Assembly: GCF_010548525.1 (NCBI RefSeq)
Contig: NZ_JAAGMG010000627.1
Coordinates: 38,506 to 102,505, forward strand
Direction of reading: 5' to 3'
Source: Streptomyces sp. SID14478
GTDB lineage: Bacteria; Actinomycetota; Actinomycetes; Streptomycetales; Streptomycetaceae
DNA: 64,000 nucleotides
Shown here: positions 36,146 through 45,220 of the stretch, piece by piece
Position numbering within the stretch: the first letter of the stretch is position 1
Layout of the letters: each line of letters starts with the position of its first letter
Notes under the pieces: model-generated
Seen by the model: only the letters and a program-made list of their open reading frames with translations
What the model was told of the DNA's origin: nothing
Database searches by the model: none
Translations under genes and position numbers: made by a program

Positions 36146-36547
36146 ATGAACTTGCAGCTCTCTCACCGTTCCTCTTTCCGTCCCTACGCCGGTGCCGTCG
36201 CCGTCCTCGGCGCCACGGCCGCGCTGCTGATGTCCGCACCGGGCGCGGGCGCCGTCGAATCGGCTCCTGCCTCGCACAGCACCGCCCCGCGTACCACCGC
36301 CGCCTCCGCTCCGGGTGACTACCTGGGTACCGGGGTGCGGATCCGGGCCCAGGCCAACGGCGCGTCCACGATCAAGGGCCTCGGCTACGCGGGGCAGGGC
36401 GCGACCGTCTACTGCTGGCAGGACGGCCCCGCCGCCAACCCCAGCCTGACCATCAGCTGGTACTACCACCGCAATAACGCCACCGGGGTCACCGGTTGGT
36501 CGAGCTGGGACGTCTTCCGACCCTCCGGCGAGGTGCCGCACTGCTGA
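36146..36547 (+). CDS. small secreted SH3-like protein, copy 2
   Basis: 133 residues, starting 18 bases after the first copy. The signal peptide runs to about residue 36 (VAVLGATAALLMSAPGAGAV). The mature region repeats the plan of copy 1: DYLGTGVRIRAQANGASTI, VYCWQDG, SWYYHRN, TGVTGWSSWDVF, final HC. The two cysteines and the TGVTGW motif are conserved between copies, so they arose by tandem duplication and have diverged. Monomer fold probably SH3b; ligand unknown. A terminator follows. Confidence 0.78.
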   Translation: MNLQLSHRSSFRPYAGAVAVLGATAALLMSAPGAGAVESAPASHSTAPRTTAASAPGDYLGTGVRIRAQANGASTIKGLGYAGQGATVYCWQDGPAANPSLTISWYYHRNNATGVTGWSSWDVFRPSGEVPHC

Positions 36548-36558
36548 CCCGACGCACA

Positions 36559-36607
36559 GCCGCGTCCGGCTCTTCTCCCACGGGGGTGGCGGAGGGCCGG
36601 ACGCGGC
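36559..36607 (+). terminator. terminator after the SH3-like pair
   Basis: Perfect 12-base stem (36559-36570 with 36596-36607) with a 25-base internal loop that can fold further, 12 bases after the stop. Confidence 0.65.
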
Positions 36608-37100
36608 CGTCGTGCAACGCTCGCTCGTGGCGCCGTCTTGCACTGTCGTGCGCCGCCATCCATCGGCCGCCTGCCGTACCAATGACGCACGGGTCCAGGC
36701 GGGCGGTTGCGCTGCGCCGGTGCAATCGGGCCCGTTGCGCCATCACCCCCGTCCGGAGGAAAGTGCAGAGCGGCCGGGGGGGCATAAGAACGCGGAGGGT
36801 GCGTCGCGGGCAGGTTCCATGTTGGCGCGGTGAAGCCGGCGTCCGTGCCACCCGCCTCGGCGGATTGGGGGCGGGCCAACTTCATGCCCCGCCCCGATCC
36901 CGAGTTCTCCAGGCCCATGTCGGCGGTCGGCACGTTCATGCGGGATCATGTTTCACCGCGCGCGCCGCACCGGCCGGCGGAGCGCCGGTGGCGGCCTGGC
37001 CGGTACTCGATCTGGGGGTTTCCTCCTCTTTTCAGGCATAGTTGGTGGGATTCGGGAATCCTGGCGAGGCACGTCTGACAGCCACTGCAAGGAGACCCAA
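36608..37100. other. intergenic, no supported gene
   Basis: About 490 bases with no convincing coding region; it contains the promoter of the lectin gene. Confidence 0.4.
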
Positions 37101-37571
37101 GTGCGCCGCCCGACCCGGAAAGCTTTCGCCGCCCTCATGGCCGCAGCCAGCCTCGCCCTCCCCCTCCTCACCTCCACACCCGCCTCGGCTGCCACCACCA
37201 GCCGCCTCGCGAACTACCGCTACGGTGACTGCCTGCGCGAGGACTCCGAGACCGGCCTCCAGGGTGACCGCTGCACCACCGGACGCGGCAGCCTCCTGTG
37301 GCAGTGGAACGGGCGCCTCAACACCAGCACCACTTTGAAGAACAACTTCTGGGGCCGCTGCCTGGACAGCAATGACCGGGGCGACGTCTACCCCCTGCGC
37401 TGCAACGGCGGCTCGTACCAGAAGTGGCGCACTGTCCAGCCCGCTGCGCGCAGCGCCATCATGCTCCAAAGCGTCGGCACCGGCCGCTGCCTCTACCAGC
37501 AGGACGACGGCTACTACCGCACTGCCCGCTGTGACCGAGGAACCCAGAACCAGCGCTTCACCATCGGCTGA
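37101..37571 (+). CDS. secreted ricin-type beta-trefoil lectin
   Basis: 156 residues from a GTG with AAGGAG six bases upstream. The signal peptide ends near ASAATT (about residue 31). The rest is one beta-trefoil with three repeats: YGDCLREDSETGLQGDRCTT with WQW, FWGRCLDSNDRGDVYPLRCN with QKW, and GTGRCLYQQDDGYYRTARCD with QRF. Each repeat has a Cys pair and the Q-x-W-type core. It would bind carbohydrate outside the cell. No catalytic domain is attached, unlike many Streptomyces ricin-domain proteins. Confidence 0.85.
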   Translation: MRRPTRKAFAALMAAASLALPLLTSTPASAATTSRLANYRYGDCLREDSETGLQGDRCTTGRGSLLWQWNGRLNTSTTLKNNFWGRCLDSNDRGDVYPLRCNGGSYQKWRTVQPAARSAIMLQSVGTGRCLYQQDDGYYRTARCDRGTQNQRFTIG

Positions 37572-37673
37572 GCGGATCTCTCGGCCGCTTCGAGATGCCG
37601 CCAGGCAAGCAGCACTTCTCTTGTGTGCTCTTTGGAGGCCGGTGTTCACAGCACCGGTCGGGAAGGCACGCCC

Positions 37674-38190
37674 GTGCTCAGCGTAGTCAACGACGACGGC
37701 AGCATCGCCAACAGGTCCGCTTTGATCGACGAGGTCGTCCGGGAGGGGCGACGCGGATGCTCACGGCGGCCCTGTAGGCCGAAGTCAACGCCTAACTAGC
37801 CGAGTTCGCCGACCAACGGGACGCGACGGCTCGGCGGCTCGTGGTCCGCAACGGCTACCACCGGCCCAGGAGGGTCACTACCGCGGCCAGGGTGGTCGTC
37901 GAGGTGAAGGCGCCGCGGGTGAACGACAAACGCGTCGACCAGGCCAGAGGCGAGCACAAGCGGTTCACCTCGGCAATCCTGCCGCCCTGGTGCCGCAAGT
38001 CCCCGACGGTCAGTGAGGTGCTGCCACTGCTCTACCTGCACGGCCTGTCCTCGGGCGGCTTCGTCTCGGCACCGGAGCAGTTCCTCGGCTCGGCGGCAGG
38101 GCTTCCCCCGCGACGGTCACCCGGCTGACTCAGCAGTGGCAGGCCCACCATGCCGCGTTCATGGACCGCGACCTCGCGGAGGTCGACTAC
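37674..38190 (+). pseudogene. IS256-family transposase N-terminal remnant
   Basis: Read through one frameshift (near 37750) and two in-frame stops, the plus strand gives VLSVVNDDGSIANRSALIDE, RMLTAAL, AEFADQRDAT, RRLVVRNGYHRPR, KAPRVNDKRVDQ, ILPPWCRKSPTVSEVLPLLY, LHGLSSGGF and FMDRDLAEVDY. This is the first half of a mutator-type (IS256) transposase up to the first catalytic Asp region. The rest is missing. It is inactive. Confidence 0.85.
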
Positions 38191-38278
38191 GCGAGCCCCG
38201 AATGTACGCGAATGCCGAGGGGCACCTGAAGTCCAACCCGCATGAAACGTCAGGAAGTCAACCAGGTTGGATAACTGC

Positions 38279-38596
38279 ATGGCGAGACGGAAGCGGGAGA
38301 AGAAGAGGCGTCCGCCCTTCGGCATGCCGAAGGGCATCGTCCTGCTGGCGACATCGGAAGGCTGGCGCCACAGTGTCCTCACCGTGGACGGCGAGATGCA
38401 CTGCGGGCGCCTCACCGACGTTCCGGTCAACGCCGTCCCAGCCGAGGCACGGGCCGCCGCTGCGGCCATGGTGGTGGGACTCGCGCACGACTTCCACCAA
38501 GCGCGCGTCGACGTGATCTGGGATCTGCCCCAGGACTCCGGGTCCTGGACCGCTCAGGTCACCGTTGCCGCGTCCCCGCCGAACGCCTTCGGTTAG
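38279..38596 (+). CDS. hypothetical protein
   Basis: 105 residues, very basic N-terminus (MARRKREKKRRPPFG) then a mixed alpha/beta part (IVLLATSEGWRHSVLTVDGE, AARAAAAAMVVGLAHDFH, DVIWDLPQDSGSW). It follows the IS256 remnant after about 90 bases. No family recognised and only a weak ribosome-binding site, so it may be real or a chance frame. Confidence 0.45.
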   Translation: MARRKREKKRRPPFGMPKGIVLLATSEGWRHSVLTVDGEMHCGRLTDVPVNAVPAEARAAAAAMVVGLAHDFHQARVDVIWDLPQDSGSWTAQVTVAASPPNAFG

Positions 38597-39056
38597 CGGG
38601 ACGCCAGGCTGCACTATGGCGCCGGCGAGCGGAAGGCTGCGATCCACACGCCTCGTTCCGGCCCTCGCGGCACCCTCGAGGTATGGCGAGCGCCGCATTG
38701 GTCGTGCACACGCCGTCGCGTTCCGGCGGTCGGCTAATGACTGCTAACGACTGCGCGGGGACAATCCTCGGCCTCGCACGCTCCGACCGGGATGTCGTGG
38801 AGTTCCTGCGGCAAGCCGGGCTGGAAGATGCGGAAGGGCTGCTTGATGCCCCGGCGTGGGTGACGTGGCGGGGTGGATGCGCCCACCATTACGAGGCTGC
38901 CTGCCTGCGGCAGTCGGCCTACTCGCGCGCCCCCTGCGCTGCCGGACGCTGAGGCGGTGGGGTAACCCGTCACTGTCGCGCTCGCACTCGCCGTATGAGT
39001 TCCGCCATGGGCCGCCCCCTGCTCCGGGTGCACGGACCGGTTGTTACCGTGCACCC
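38597..39056. other. intergenic, possible tiny ORF
   Basis: No well-supported gene. A 71-codon frame from an ATG at 38737 (MTANDCAGTILGLARSDRDV) is possible but lacks a ribosome-binding site. Confidence 0.3.
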
Positions 39057-40559
39057 GTGCCTCACTCCTCACGCGACACTCCAGAAGGCGCCGGCTGGGG
39101 CGACTCCCAACTCGGCACGTACAGAAGGCTGATGCCTGCACGGGTGAAGAAGCTCTCGTGGCTGGATCCGAGGACTCTGTGGCCCGCCCGCAACGGCGTT
39201 CTCGCCTCCTGGTTCGGGGACCCGACGGGCCAGACCCGCAGTCGCTGGGTGAAGCAGGCCGTGGCCGCGGGCGCGCCCACCGACGCGATCGTCCGCCGCA
39301 CGGACGCCGACAACTTCTCATTCATGGTCATCGGTGACACCGGCGAAGGGGACGAACCCCAATACGCCGTAGTTCCAGGCTTCCTGAAGGTCAGTCAGGG
39401 AACGGACTTCGCGGTGCTCGCCAGTGACGTGATCTACCCCGTGGGCAGCACCGACGACTACGGCACGAAGTTCTTCCGCCCCTACCGCGACTACCCGGCA
39501 CCCATCTACGCGATACCGGGCAACCACGACTGGTACGAAGGCCTCCAGGGCTTCATGCGGGTCTTTTGCGAGGCCCCACCACTGGCGCCCGAGGCGCAGC
39601 CGCGCCCCCTGACACGGGCCTGGTTCCGGTCGCTGCTCTGGCACTCTCCGGGCAGGACGGACGAGCAACGTCTCACCGAGGCACGGGCGTTGCGTTCGGA
39701 GTCGTCCCAACAGGCCGTCCAGCCGGGCCCGTACTGGGCCATCGACGCCGGGCCGGTGCGGATCATAGGCATCGACACGGGTCTGCTGGGCACGATCGAC
39801 GCCGAACAGGGGCGCTGGCTCCGCGAGGTGTCGCGCGGCGACCGGCCCAAGATACTGGTGACCGGGTCCCCGCTCTACGTTGACGGCGAGCACCACCCGT
39901 GCGCCATCGAGGGCGGCGGCACAGTGGACGCCATAGTGCGTGACCCGGACCACCACTACGTCGCGGCGATCGGCGGCGACATCCACAACTACCAACGGTA
40001 TCCGGTACGGGTGGACGGCGGGCGCACGATCCAGTACGTCGTCGCCGGTGGCGGCGGAGCGTTCATGCACGCCACGCACACCGTCCCGCGGGTCTCCGTC
40101 GCCAACGTCACGGAGGACGAGTTCCGCTGCTATCCGCTGCGCGGCGACTCGCTGGCTTTCTACAGCAGGCTGTACGGCCGCCGGCTGCGCATGACCCGTC
40201 TCTTCACGCTGACCGAGGCCGAGGCCATGGCGGTGATCGCCGAACGGCTCGGCGTCCCGCCGATCCGCGCGCAGGGGGGACCCGTTCGCGTCACCCGGCG
40301 TATCCGCCTGGTCGCCAGTCTCCTCGGCGCCGGCCGCCGCGCCGACCGCAACACGCTGCTCCGACTCCCGGTGCGCAAGGCCTACACACAGCTTTTCTCG
40401 CCGGGTTCGGCTACGTACAGCCCCCCGTTCTTCAAATGTTTCCTGCGGCTGGACGTCACGCCGGCCTCGGTCCGTCTGCGCTGCCACTCGGCGACCGGGA
40501 CACTCGACCACGAAATCGATCCCCCGGTCGAGGACGAGGTGACCATCCCACTGTCCTGA
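39057..40559 (+). CDS. calcineurin-like metallophosphoesterase
   Basis: 500 residues from a GTG at 39057; the open frame extends upstream without signals. The dimetal motifs are in order: GDTGEGD at 93-99, LASDVIYPVGSTDDY near 121-135, GNHDW at 155-159, VTGSPLYVDGEHH near 273-285, and GGDIHNYQRYPV near 304-315. This is the metallophosphatase fold; the last motif is the GDxHxY type. About 150 residues follow the catalytic core with no recognised domain. No signal peptide is seen, so it is probably cytoplasmic. Substrate unknown. Confidence 0.87.
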   Translation: MPHSSRDTPEGAGWGDSQLGTYRRLMPARVKKLSWLDPRTLWPARNGVLASWFGDPTGQTRSRWVKQAVAAGAPTDAIVRRTDADNFSFMVIGDTGEGDEPQYAVVPGFLKVSQGTDFAVLASDVIYPVGSTDDYGTKFFRPYRDYPAPIYAIPGNHDWYEGLQGFMRVFCEAPPLAPEAQPRPLTRAWFRSLLWHSPGRTDEQRLTEARALRSESSQQAVQPGPYWAIDAGPVRIIGIDTGLLGTIDAEQGRWLREVSRGDRPKILVTGSPLYVDGEHHPCAIEGGGTVDAIVRDPDHHYVAAIGGDIHNYQRYPVRVDGGRTIQYVVAGGGGAFMHATHTVPRVSVANVTEDEFRCYPLRGDSLAFYSRLYGRRLRMTRLFTLTEAEAMAVIAERLGVPPIRAQGGPVRVTRRIRLVASLLGAGRRADRNTLLRLPVRKAYTQLFSPGSATYSPPFFKCFLRLDVTPASVRLRCHSATGTLDHEIDPPVEDEVTIPLS

Positions 40560-40736
40560 CGCCGTGCGCGGCGCGGGTCCGGTCACGGCAACAGGAGTGT
40601 TGCCCTCTTCGACCTGGCAAGCACATTTCCACCGCACCACGGACACCCCACTGTGGGCTGGAGCGCCGGACGCACGCCGGCACTGGCCCTGCCTCTGACC
40701 ATCGGCAACGACATCGTCAGGCGGGATACTTGCCTG

Positions 40737-41363
40737 ATGGACACGGTGAGGACTCCCTGGGTCAACACGACGCATGACTGGTCCGGCTTCATTGATGCGG
40801 ATCATCTGGCGTATATCCGACAGCATCCTGCGGAGTTCGCTCCGGAGGGGCCTTGGCATCTCGTCCTTGAGGTACTTGCCTACGCCGCCGACGAAGCGTC
40901 AGCCAACGGCAGGGGGCGCTGCGTCGTCGTTCTCCATCCCGACGGTTCCCTGTCTGCCCGAGACAGTGGGCGGGGCACGGACACTCGTGTGGACAAGCAC
41001 GGCCGGAGCGTGAAGAAGCCGGTCATGGCCACGAAGGACCTCCGGTTCTTCGATTTCCCACAGGCTGAGGTGCTGCCCGACGGTCATCCTCGGCGCGGCA
41101 TGTCCGTCGTCGCGGCGCTCAGCGAGTGGCTCGTGCACACCAATCGTCGCCACAACGGGGCCTGGACCCAACGATACGAACACGGCATCCCCGTCACCGA
41201 TCTCGAGCCCGTCGAGGACGACGGCACGACCGGGACACTGGTCCATTTCAGAGCGGATGCCTCGTTGTGCTCGGTGAGCGCGCCAGCGGTCGGCGATCTC
41301 TCGCGCCTGGCCACGGCCTGGCCGCACCTCGAAACGCGGGTCGACGACCGGCGAACAGCCTGA
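40737..41363 (+). CDS. GyrB-like mini-protein with degenerate GHKL site
   Basis: 208 residues that align by eye with the N-terminal ATPase domain of DNA gyrase subunit B: AYIRQHPAEFAPEGPWHLVL, then EVLAYAADEA (GyrB has EVVDNSVDEA), VVVLHPDGSLSARDSGRGTD (GyrB DNGRG), RRGMSVVAALSEWL (GyrB GVSVVNALS), WTQRYEHGIP. The catalytic Glu and the Asp of the D-x-G-R-G motif remain, but the Mg-binding Asn is lost and the ATP lid is shortened. It ends before the transducer domain. Such short GyrB-like proteins occur in Streptomyces; function unknown. A large terminator follows. Confidence 0.75.
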   Translation: MDTVRTPWVNTTHDWSGFIDADHLAYIRQHPAEFAPEGPWHLVLEVLAYAADEASANGRGRCVVVLHPDGSLSARDSGRGTDTRVDKHGRSVKKPVMATKDLRFFDFPQAEVLPDGHPRRGMSVVAALSEWLVHTNRRHNGAWTQRYEHGIPVTDLEPVEDDGTTGTLVHFRADASLCSVSAPAVGDLSRLATAWPHLETRVDDRRTA

Positions 41364-41397
41364 CGAGTTTCCGAGGGACCCCGCGCAGTCCACAGCG

Positions 41398-41442
41398 ACG
41401 GCGCCCAGCCACCCGTGACGGCCGGGGGTGGCAGGGCGCCGT
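41398..41442 (+). terminator. terminator of the GyrB-like gene
   Basis: Long stem: 9 bases (41398-41406 with 41434-41442), one A-A mismatch, then 7 bases (41408-41414 with 41426-41432), 11-base loop; 34 bases after the stop. Confidence 0.75.
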
Positions 41443-41613
41443 TCGTCCGCCCGGAACCCTTCCTGGGCCGGTGCCGTCGCATGTACCCCGTGAGTAGCCG
41501 ACGGCGACCGCCGCCATCACCCCGTCAACCTGCCCCGCCCGGCCAGCGCCCCCATCCGAACGCAGGTACGTGACGACCACGCCCGTGGGACCTACCCGGC
41601 ACCAGTCGATCCT

Positions 41614-41850
41614 GAGCTCCTACTGCCGTGCGGCGGCACGGACAACGGCGAAACCCTGTTCTGGATCATGAACCCCAGGAACGACATCGCGGCGTGGAGG
41701 ATCGCCGTCAACGAGGCCCGCGGACCCCGCTGGTGCGTTCGACGGCACCCTCACCCAATTCCTGTTCTCCCTCCTCAGCGGCACCACTTCCGTCCCGCAG
41801 TTGCCCAAGCCCCTGCTCCAGAGCGGGATCGGCTTCGAGGCGACCCGCCA
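41614..41850 (+). pseudogene. SUKH (SMI1/KNR4)-like C-terminal remnant
   Basis: Across one frameshift (near 41735) the plus strand reads ELLLPCGGTDNGETLFWIMN, AVNEARGPRW, then FDGTLTQFLFSLLSGTTSVP and QLPKPLLQSGIGFEAT. This resembles the C-terminal half of actinobacterial SMI1/KNR4-like (SUKH) proteins, which are often immunity proteins. No start or N-terminal half is present. Confidence 0.5.
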
Positions 41851-41895
41851 GGACCGGCTGACCCCGCCACTGCACCCCGACGGCCCTCCCCTTCA

Positions 41896-41994
41896 CACGA
41901 CATTCGCGCCTGGGCGTGCACGAACGGCTTCACCGTGCCCACGCGCGGCCGCATCCCCACCGAGATTCGCCAAGCACGGGAGCAGGCACGGTAG
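41896..41994 (+). pseudogene. Lsr2 DNA-binding-domain remnant
   Basis: The last 32 codons of an open frame read DIRAWACTNGFTVPTRGRIP then TEIRQAREQAR and stop. This matches the C-terminal domain of the nucleoid protein Lsr2, including the R-G-R AT-hook-like motif. The dimerisation domain is missing. Confidence 0.5.
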
Positions 41995-42422
41995 GGAAAT
42001 TAGCCACGGTGAACCCGCAGAACTGCACCTGATAGGGACTTGCGGTTCGTCGATCAGAAACCAGTGAGCCGCTCGAAGCCTGCTCGCCTTCTTGGCGATC
42101 CCAACCGCCTTCAGCGCCGGGTTCGGTACACGCGAGCTGCCGGTCTGGTTCCTCGCACTGTGCACCACTGTCTTCCTCTCGATCCGCCACCACCTGAGAA
42201 GGACGAAAACGCAGTAGGTACTCTCCGAGCCCGCGCTGCGACATCCCCCGCCCACGCCGGCCGCCATCTCCCTTGCCGGGCCTTCAACTTCCCGTCCCTG
42301 CGCCTCTGCTGGCTGCCCGCTCCCCAGGTGTATGCGGCACGGAGACCTGCGCGATCCGAGCGCCCGCAGGCGTCCGGAGCCCGGTCGGTCGCCGGAATGC
42401 GGGCCTGTGATCCTCGGGCCGC
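41995..42422. other. decayed region, no intact gene
   Basis: At 42078-42216 the plus strand encodes a hydrophobic tail (LLAFLAIPTAFSAGF, ELPVWFLALCTTVFLSIRHH) ending in a stop but lacking a start, probably the end of a lost membrane protein. Nothing else is supported. Confidence 0.35.
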
Positions 42423-42758
42423 CTACAGGCCGAGCCAGCCGAACAGACGCGGGTGCTGGGTTTCCGCTCCGCAAGGGTCGTTGCTGCCGGAACCGAACAG
42501 GCTGGAGCCGGAGTCCGCACTGGGCAAGGACCCTTCACTCGGCACGTACTTGCCCTCGTACTGCACATCGCCGGACCCCTTGACAGCGTCGGGCGAGTCG
42601 TAGGTGGACCCATAGGGATCGGACGAAAGAGTCAGTCCAGTGTCCGCGCACGCGCCACCGACCGGTTGTACCGCCCACCAGGCGAAAGCACACAGAGCCG
42701 CGACGGCGGAGAAAGCTGCGAGCCGACGGCGACGGGTCGATATGAGAGGCGAGGTCAC
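42423..42758 (-). CDS. putative membrane-anchored or secreted small protein
   Basis: 111 residues from a GTG at 42758. A basic start (STRRRRL) precedes a hydrophobic segment AAFSAVAALCAFAWWAVQPV (about 13-32), either an uncleaved signal anchor or a signal peptide. The remainder is Ser/Gly/Asp-rich (TLSSDPYGSTYDSPDAVKGS, SSLFGSGSNDPCG) with two cysteines, and ends in LFGWLGL. No family recognised. The frame runs on upstream into a decayed DinB gene, so the start and even its independence are uncertain. Confidence 0.5.
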   Translation of the reverse strand: MTSPLISTRRRRLAAFSAVAALCAFAWWAVQPVGGACADTGLTLSSDPYGSTYDSPDAVKGSGDVQYEGKYVPSEGSLPSADSGSSLFGSGSNDPCGAETQHPRLFGWLGL

Positions 42759-42835
42759 CCTGGGATAGTACGGACCGGAAACCTGCTGCCGGTTTCCGGG
42801 GCGGCTGGACGAACCGCCCGACGTCGGGGCGAGGC

Positions 42836-42989
42836 ATTGGACCATGCCCAGGCAGTTCCACCCTGAGGGCAGCACGGGTTGACGCAGCGCATCGGTGTCG
42901 AGTCCGTCGAGGATGCCGAGAACGTGGCGGCGCTGCCCGTACAGGAAGGACAGCAGTGCCTGGATCTCGGTGGCTGGAGAGGTGGTCAC
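42836..42989 (-). pseudogene. DinB-family (DUF664) N-terminal remnant
   Basis: From a GTG at 42989 with a good GGGAGGT site, the frame reads TTSPATEIQALLSFLYGQRR, HVLGILDGLDTDALRQPVLP and SGWNCLGMVQ, the start of mycothiol-type DinB/DUF664 proteins. Homology ends after about 50 residues and the frame fuses with an unrelated small protein. A truncated gene. Confidence 0.6.
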
Positions 42990-43330
42990 TGGACGACCTC
43001 CCGGATGTGGCTGTTGGAGTCGGGGAAGCCTGTGGTCCCTTGAGCGTTACGCAGTCCAGGCGTGGCGGCTCCCGCGGTGAGTGACCGACCGCGGATCGCA
43101 CGGCGGGGGTCCTGGCCGACAAAACGTCTTCGTCCTGGGTGATCCGCAGTCACCTGCGACGACGTGGCGACGCGGAAGGACGAAGGGAGGCGCTGCTGCG
43201 CGTGGTCGCCGAGTCCGTGTGGTCCGGAGTCGGACCGGCATCGCGACGATGTCGTCCATCTGCCGTGTTCATCGGCATTCTGGGTACGCGGCGACAGCAC
43301 CCTGAAAAACTCTTCTGCTTCTGGAGATCC
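42990..43330. other. intergenic before the helicase gene
   Basis: About 340 bases. On the minus strand a short tail reading GTTGFPDSNSHIREVVQ ends at 42986 and may be the end of another lost gene. No intact gene is supported. Confidence 0.35.
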
Positions 43331-45055
43331 ATGTCGCTCAGAAACCTTCCTCTCCGGCGGCGACTTCGTCGTACCGCCCGGGACGTATTCGGCTGGAAGC
43401 AGTTGAGGGCCCCGCAGATCGACGCGATGAGCGCCGTGATGACAGGGCAGGACACCATCGTCGTGATGCCCACCGGAGCCGGGAAGTCGGCCGTCTATCA
43501 AGTGCCGGGCGTTCTCCTCGACGGCCCCACCGTGGTCGTCTCCCCCCTCATCGCCCTGCAGCGCGACCAAGTGGCCTCGCTCACCGGGGCCCGGGGGCGG
43601 CCGGACGCGAAGGCCGTCAACTCCGCGCAGGGCAAGCGGGCCAACGCGGTGGCCTGGGAGCGGGTACGCGAAGGCGCCTTGGACTTCCTGTTCGTCTCCC
43701 CGGAACAGCTGGCCAAGAACGACGTCGTCGCCGAGATCGCCGCGGCGCGCCCCGCGCTGGTGGTCGTCGACGAGGCCCAGTGCGTCTCGACCTGGGGCTA
43801 CGACTTCCGACCGGACTACCTGTCCCTGGGCCAGGCACGCGAACGGATCGGTCGCCCACCCCTGCTGGCCCTGACGGCGAGCGCCGCGGCGCCGGTCCGT
43901 GCCGACATCATCGAGCGGCTCGGCATGCGGGAACCCCACCAGGTGATCGCGGGCTTCGACCGCCCCAACATCGAGTTGGAGGTCGTCCGTCATCAAGAGG
44001 GCAGCGCGAAGCGCCGCTGGGTCGTGGAACGCGCGGCAGCCGAGGCGAAACCCGGAATCGTCTACGTCGGCACGCGGCGCGAGGCGGAGCAGTACGCCGA
44101 GGAACTGTCCGACCTCGGTTTCGACAGCGCCGCGTACCACGCCGGGCTCCAGACCGCCGAACGCACCCGGACCCACGAGCGTTTCCGCGACGGCACGCTG
44201 GACGTCGTCGTGGCCACCTCCGCCTTCGGGATGGGCATCGACAAGGCGGACATCCGCTTCGTGCTGCACGCCACGGTCCCCGGCTCCCTTGACGCCTACT
44301 ACCAGGAGATAGGGCGCGCCGGACGCGACGGAGAACCGGCAGCCGCCATCCTCGCGTACCGGCCCGAAGACTTGTCGTCCCAGCGTTACCGCGCGGGAGG
44401 CGAACCCGACGCCGACACCCTCCTGCGCCTGATGGACGCCGTGCGGGCCCATGCCGACGGCGTCACCGGCCCGGTTCTGCACGACGAGCTGGAGATGTCG
44501 CAGACGGCGCTGACCTCGCTGGTGCACCTCTTGGAGGAGGCGGGCGGCATACGGTGCGAGGCCGAGGGAGTCATTCACGCGGTGCCCGGCGCCCGGCGCG
44601 ACACCTGCGCCAAGGAAGCGTTGCGTATCGCCGCCGCCCGGGTGCGACTCGAGCGCTCTCGCCTGGAGATGATGCGGGCGTACGCCGAGACCACCAGCTG
44701 CCGACGACGTCATCTTCTGGGCTACTTCGGCGAACTCCTCGGCACCAGCAACTGCGCGAGCTGTGACGTGTGCGCCCCCGTGTCGCCCGAGTCCTTGTCC
44801 CGCGAGCAGCATCAGGGCGTGCTCGCAGGCACGGGCGGAACAACGCACCACAGTGAACCGTGCGACGTCGTGTTCCTTCCTGGTACGCGGGTGCGGCACA
44901 AGTCCTGGGGAGAGGGCGAGATCATGAGCCAGGAGGGAGATCGCGTCACGGCGCTTTTCGCCAGTGCCGGGTACCGCACCCTGTCGCTCTCGGCTGTCAG
45001 TGACCACGGTCTGCTGACGCCCATAGCTGTAGACGGGCAGAAGAAGACAGCCTGA
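43331..45055 (+). CDS. RecQ-like ATP-dependent DNA helicase
   Basis: 574 residues from an ATG with CTGGAGAT upstream. SF2 helicase motifs in order: motif 0 FGWKQLRAPQIDAM near 20-33, Walker A MPTGAGKS at 46-53, motif Ia SPLIALQRDQV, motif II DEAQ at 147-150 (usual RecQ has DEAH), motif III LALTASA, motif V VVATSAFGMGIDKADIRFV, motif VI QEIGRAGRDG. A zinc-binding region follows (CRRRHLLGYFGE then NCASCDVC). It lacks an HRDC domain but has about 60 residues with HKSWGEGEIMSQEGDRV like the UvrD-type tail. 3'-5' unwinding in repair is expected. Confidence 0.9.
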   Translation: MSLRNLPLRRRLRRTARDVFGWKQLRAPQIDAMSAVMTGQDTIVVMPTGAGKSAVYQVPGVLLDGPTVVVSPLIALQRDQVASLTGARGRPDAKAVNSAQGKRANAVAWERVREGALDFLFVSPEQLAKNDVVAEIAAARPALVVVDEAQCVSTWGYDFRPDYLSLGQARERIGRPPLLALTASAAAPVRADIIERLGMREPHQVIAGFDRPNIELEVVRHQEGSAKRRWVVERAAAEAKPGIVYVGTRREAEQYAEELSDLGFDSAAYHAGLQTAERTRTHERFRDGTLDVVVATSAFGMGIDKADIRFVLHATVPGSLDAYYQEIGRAGRDGEPAAAILAYRPEDLSSQRYRAGGEPDADTLLRLMDAVRAHADGVTGPVLHDELEMSQTALTSLVHLLEEAGGIRCEAEGVIHAVPGARRDTCAKEALRIAAARVRLERSRLEMMRAYAETTSCRRRHLLGYFGELLGTSNCASCDVCAPVSPESLSREQHQGVLAGTGGTTHHSEPCDVVFLPGTRVRHKSWGEGEIMSQEGDRVTALFASAGYRTLSLSAVSDHGLLTPIAVDGQKKTA

Positions 45056-45220
45056 GCCAGGTCCGTCTGGACCATCAGCAGGCGAAGAACCTTCTGGCGT
45101 CCTCTTCGGCACAGAAAACGGCTTCTCCAGAAGCAGGTGCTGACGCCCGTGATCCTGGTCGAGGCGCTGACCCAGTCCGACCGGGTCAGCGGCGCCCGCG
45201 AAGTCGGCAACAACCCGTGG
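45056..45220. other. intergenic, no supported gene
   Basis: 165 bases after the helicase; no gene and no clear terminator. Confidence 0.35.
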
